A stretch of DNA of 64,000 nt from an uncultured Paracoccaceae bacterium (GTDB lineage Bacteria > Pseudomonadota > Alphaproteobacteria > Rhodobacterales > Rhodobacteraceae): positions 868,001-932,000 of the forward strand of contig CANMDE010000001.1 of NCBI GenBank assembly GCA_947496535.1, given 5' to 3'. Both the position numbers and the translations under genes were made by a program. Positions 63,048 to 64,000 of the stretch are shown here, one piece after another. Position 1 is the stretch's first letter; the number at the start of each line of letters is the position of its first letter. The notes below the pieces were generated by a model, which ran no database searches, was not told the DNA's origin, and was given only the letters and a program-made list of their open reading frames with translations.

Positions 63048-64000
63048 CTAATCGATAACGTAGACAGGAATCGGCGAACTCGGACTGCGCCAAGCTCTAT
63101 CTGTTTCTGTAAACGTAATCAGTTCATCAATCCGCTGCGCCGTGAGAAGCTCAAACATCTTGTCTAAATGCGCAACAGAGGGGCCAAGGCGGTTGGGCCA
63201 AAGTGGCGCAAATTGAGGACAATTTTCATCAGCACTGCGAAGACGAGTGTATTCATAGGGTTGTCCGTTGAGGAAGACGTCCGCCAAGCCCAATGACGGT
63301 CCGCCACGGGAATATATAGCAACAACTTGTGAGCCGGAGATGTTCCACTGAACTGGACCACCCTCCATAGACAAGAACAGCGCCGTTGGTCCTTCGCGTG
63401 TGACCTCAACGCTTATCTGACGTATTGGATCGTCGCGGTACCGTCTGAACTGGCCCTCCGATAGAGCAACCGTCGCGATGTGGGTACCGCTCTCAAATGA
63501 CACCATCTGACAGTTTTGCGATCCGATTTCCAACCGGTCGAAACCTGCTGCCGCCCGAAGGATATCTTGCTCATCGTCTGGAACTGCTCGAGAGATGCTG
63601 TTCAACCTACATAAATTGCTATTTATTCCGGAGCCCGTGACGGGCTGATCGGCCCGTTCTTCGAAGTAAAGACACACCGAATAACCTCGGTTTCCGTTCA
63701 TCTCCGGCGCAGGAACTCCACTTGCCACCATCAATGACGTGGGGGGTAATTCTGGCGGCAAAATAATTTCTCTTGTTACTATGTAGTCGACTGTTGGGGA
63801 CATGAAGAAATCTGGATCAAACCTAGTTTGATAACGTGCGCTAAATGCTGATGCATATGCCTCAACTATGTGTCTGTTCTCACTAGAAGTTGCAGAGATC
63901 AATGCTCCAGATCCCACCAAAGCTTGCAGTCCCGGTTGCCCCGGTAGCATCTCATATGCTTGCGCCGGATTCTGAGAAACAACCAACTCAGGCGATATGG
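63048..64000 (-). CDS. Unknown protein, 5' end outside window
   Basis: The minus-strand frame is open from the window edge (64000) to a stop at 63048; a TTG at 63986 is the first start inside, but the frame continues upstream, so the start is likely beyond. About 317 residues are seen, with several Cys and no membrane helix. Its middle (about 175-225 of the visible part) contains PTALFLSMEGGPVQWNISGS, which resembles PVYLFLSAHSNMIWDISG of the EF-hand protein at 14363. It ends convergent with murD, 213 bp away, and interrupts the dcw order. Function unknown. Confidence 0.6.
   Translation of the reverse strand, partial: ISPELVVSQNPAQAYEMLPGQPGLQALVGSGALISATSSENRHIVEAYASAFSARYQTRFDPDFFMSPTVDYIVTREIILPPELPPTSLMVASGVPAPEMNGNRGYSVCLYFEERADQPVTGSGINSNLCRLNSISRAVPDDEQDILRAAAGFDRLEIGSQNCQMVSFESGTHIATVALSEGQFRRYRDDPIRQISVEVTREGPTALFLSMEGGPVQWNISGSQVVAIYSRGGPSLGLADVFLNGQPYEYTRLRSADENCPQFAPLWPNRLGPSVAHLDKMFELLTAQRIDELITFTETDRAWRSPSSPIPVYVID

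Overview
The window looks like a chromosomal stretch of a marine alphaproteobacterium of the order Rhodobacterales (Roseobacter group). The lineage markers are a GcrA cell-cycle regulator, a DUF6455 protein, a VPLPA-CTERM protein, a DUF1127 gene followed by CCUCC-loop hairpins, and a dcw (division and cell wall) cluster with a long leader ending in a terminator. No insertion sequence, CRISPR array, integrase or phage gene was seen.

Left end (1-970): a minus-strand operon with hemP (hemin uptake) between two small unknown genes, preceded by two palindromes, one with the TGA-N9-TCA layout of alphaproteobacterial iron-responsive sites. Copper island (1407-7585): nine genes lie between an intact tRNA-Tyr and a second copy of its 3' end. 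They encode CueR, a glutaredoxin/MauE-like membrane protein, two c-type cytochromes, CopC, CopD, a Tat-exported multicopper oxidase, a Crp/Fnr regulator and a His-rich periplasmic protein. Two near-identical CueR promoters, each with a 19-bp spacer, control the two copper transcription units. No integrase remains.

Central core (7.7-50 kb): rlmB, split histidine genes (hisE-hisF, hisA, hisH-hisB), a secreted GH6 glycosidase, an EF-hand exported protein, a lytic transglycosylase, ppk2, rimO, gcrA, argD/argF with two related acetyltransferases around argF, hrpB, rpmB, meaB, a sirtuin, a membrane protease, a tyrosine phosphatase, tRNA-Gly, pyruvate carboxylase, an FMN-dependent hydroxy-acid dehydrogenase, a UvrD-type helicase and a divergent LysE/Lrp pair.

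RNA-rich stretch (50.7-53.7 kb): a DUF1127 gene is followed by seven hairpins carrying CCUCC loops, the last one a terminator. This is an expanded relative of the CcaF1-CcsR1-4 locus of Rhodobacter sphaeroides. Further right, the dcw cluster (mraZ, rsmH, ftsL, ftsI, murE, murF, mraY, murD) is preceded by about 640 bp of non-coding leader with a strong terminator just before mraZ, the arrangement that yields the sRNA UpsM in R. sphaeroides. After murD the cluster stops at a convergent unknown gene that runs off the window. That gene shares a putative domain with the EF-hand protein 48 kb away.
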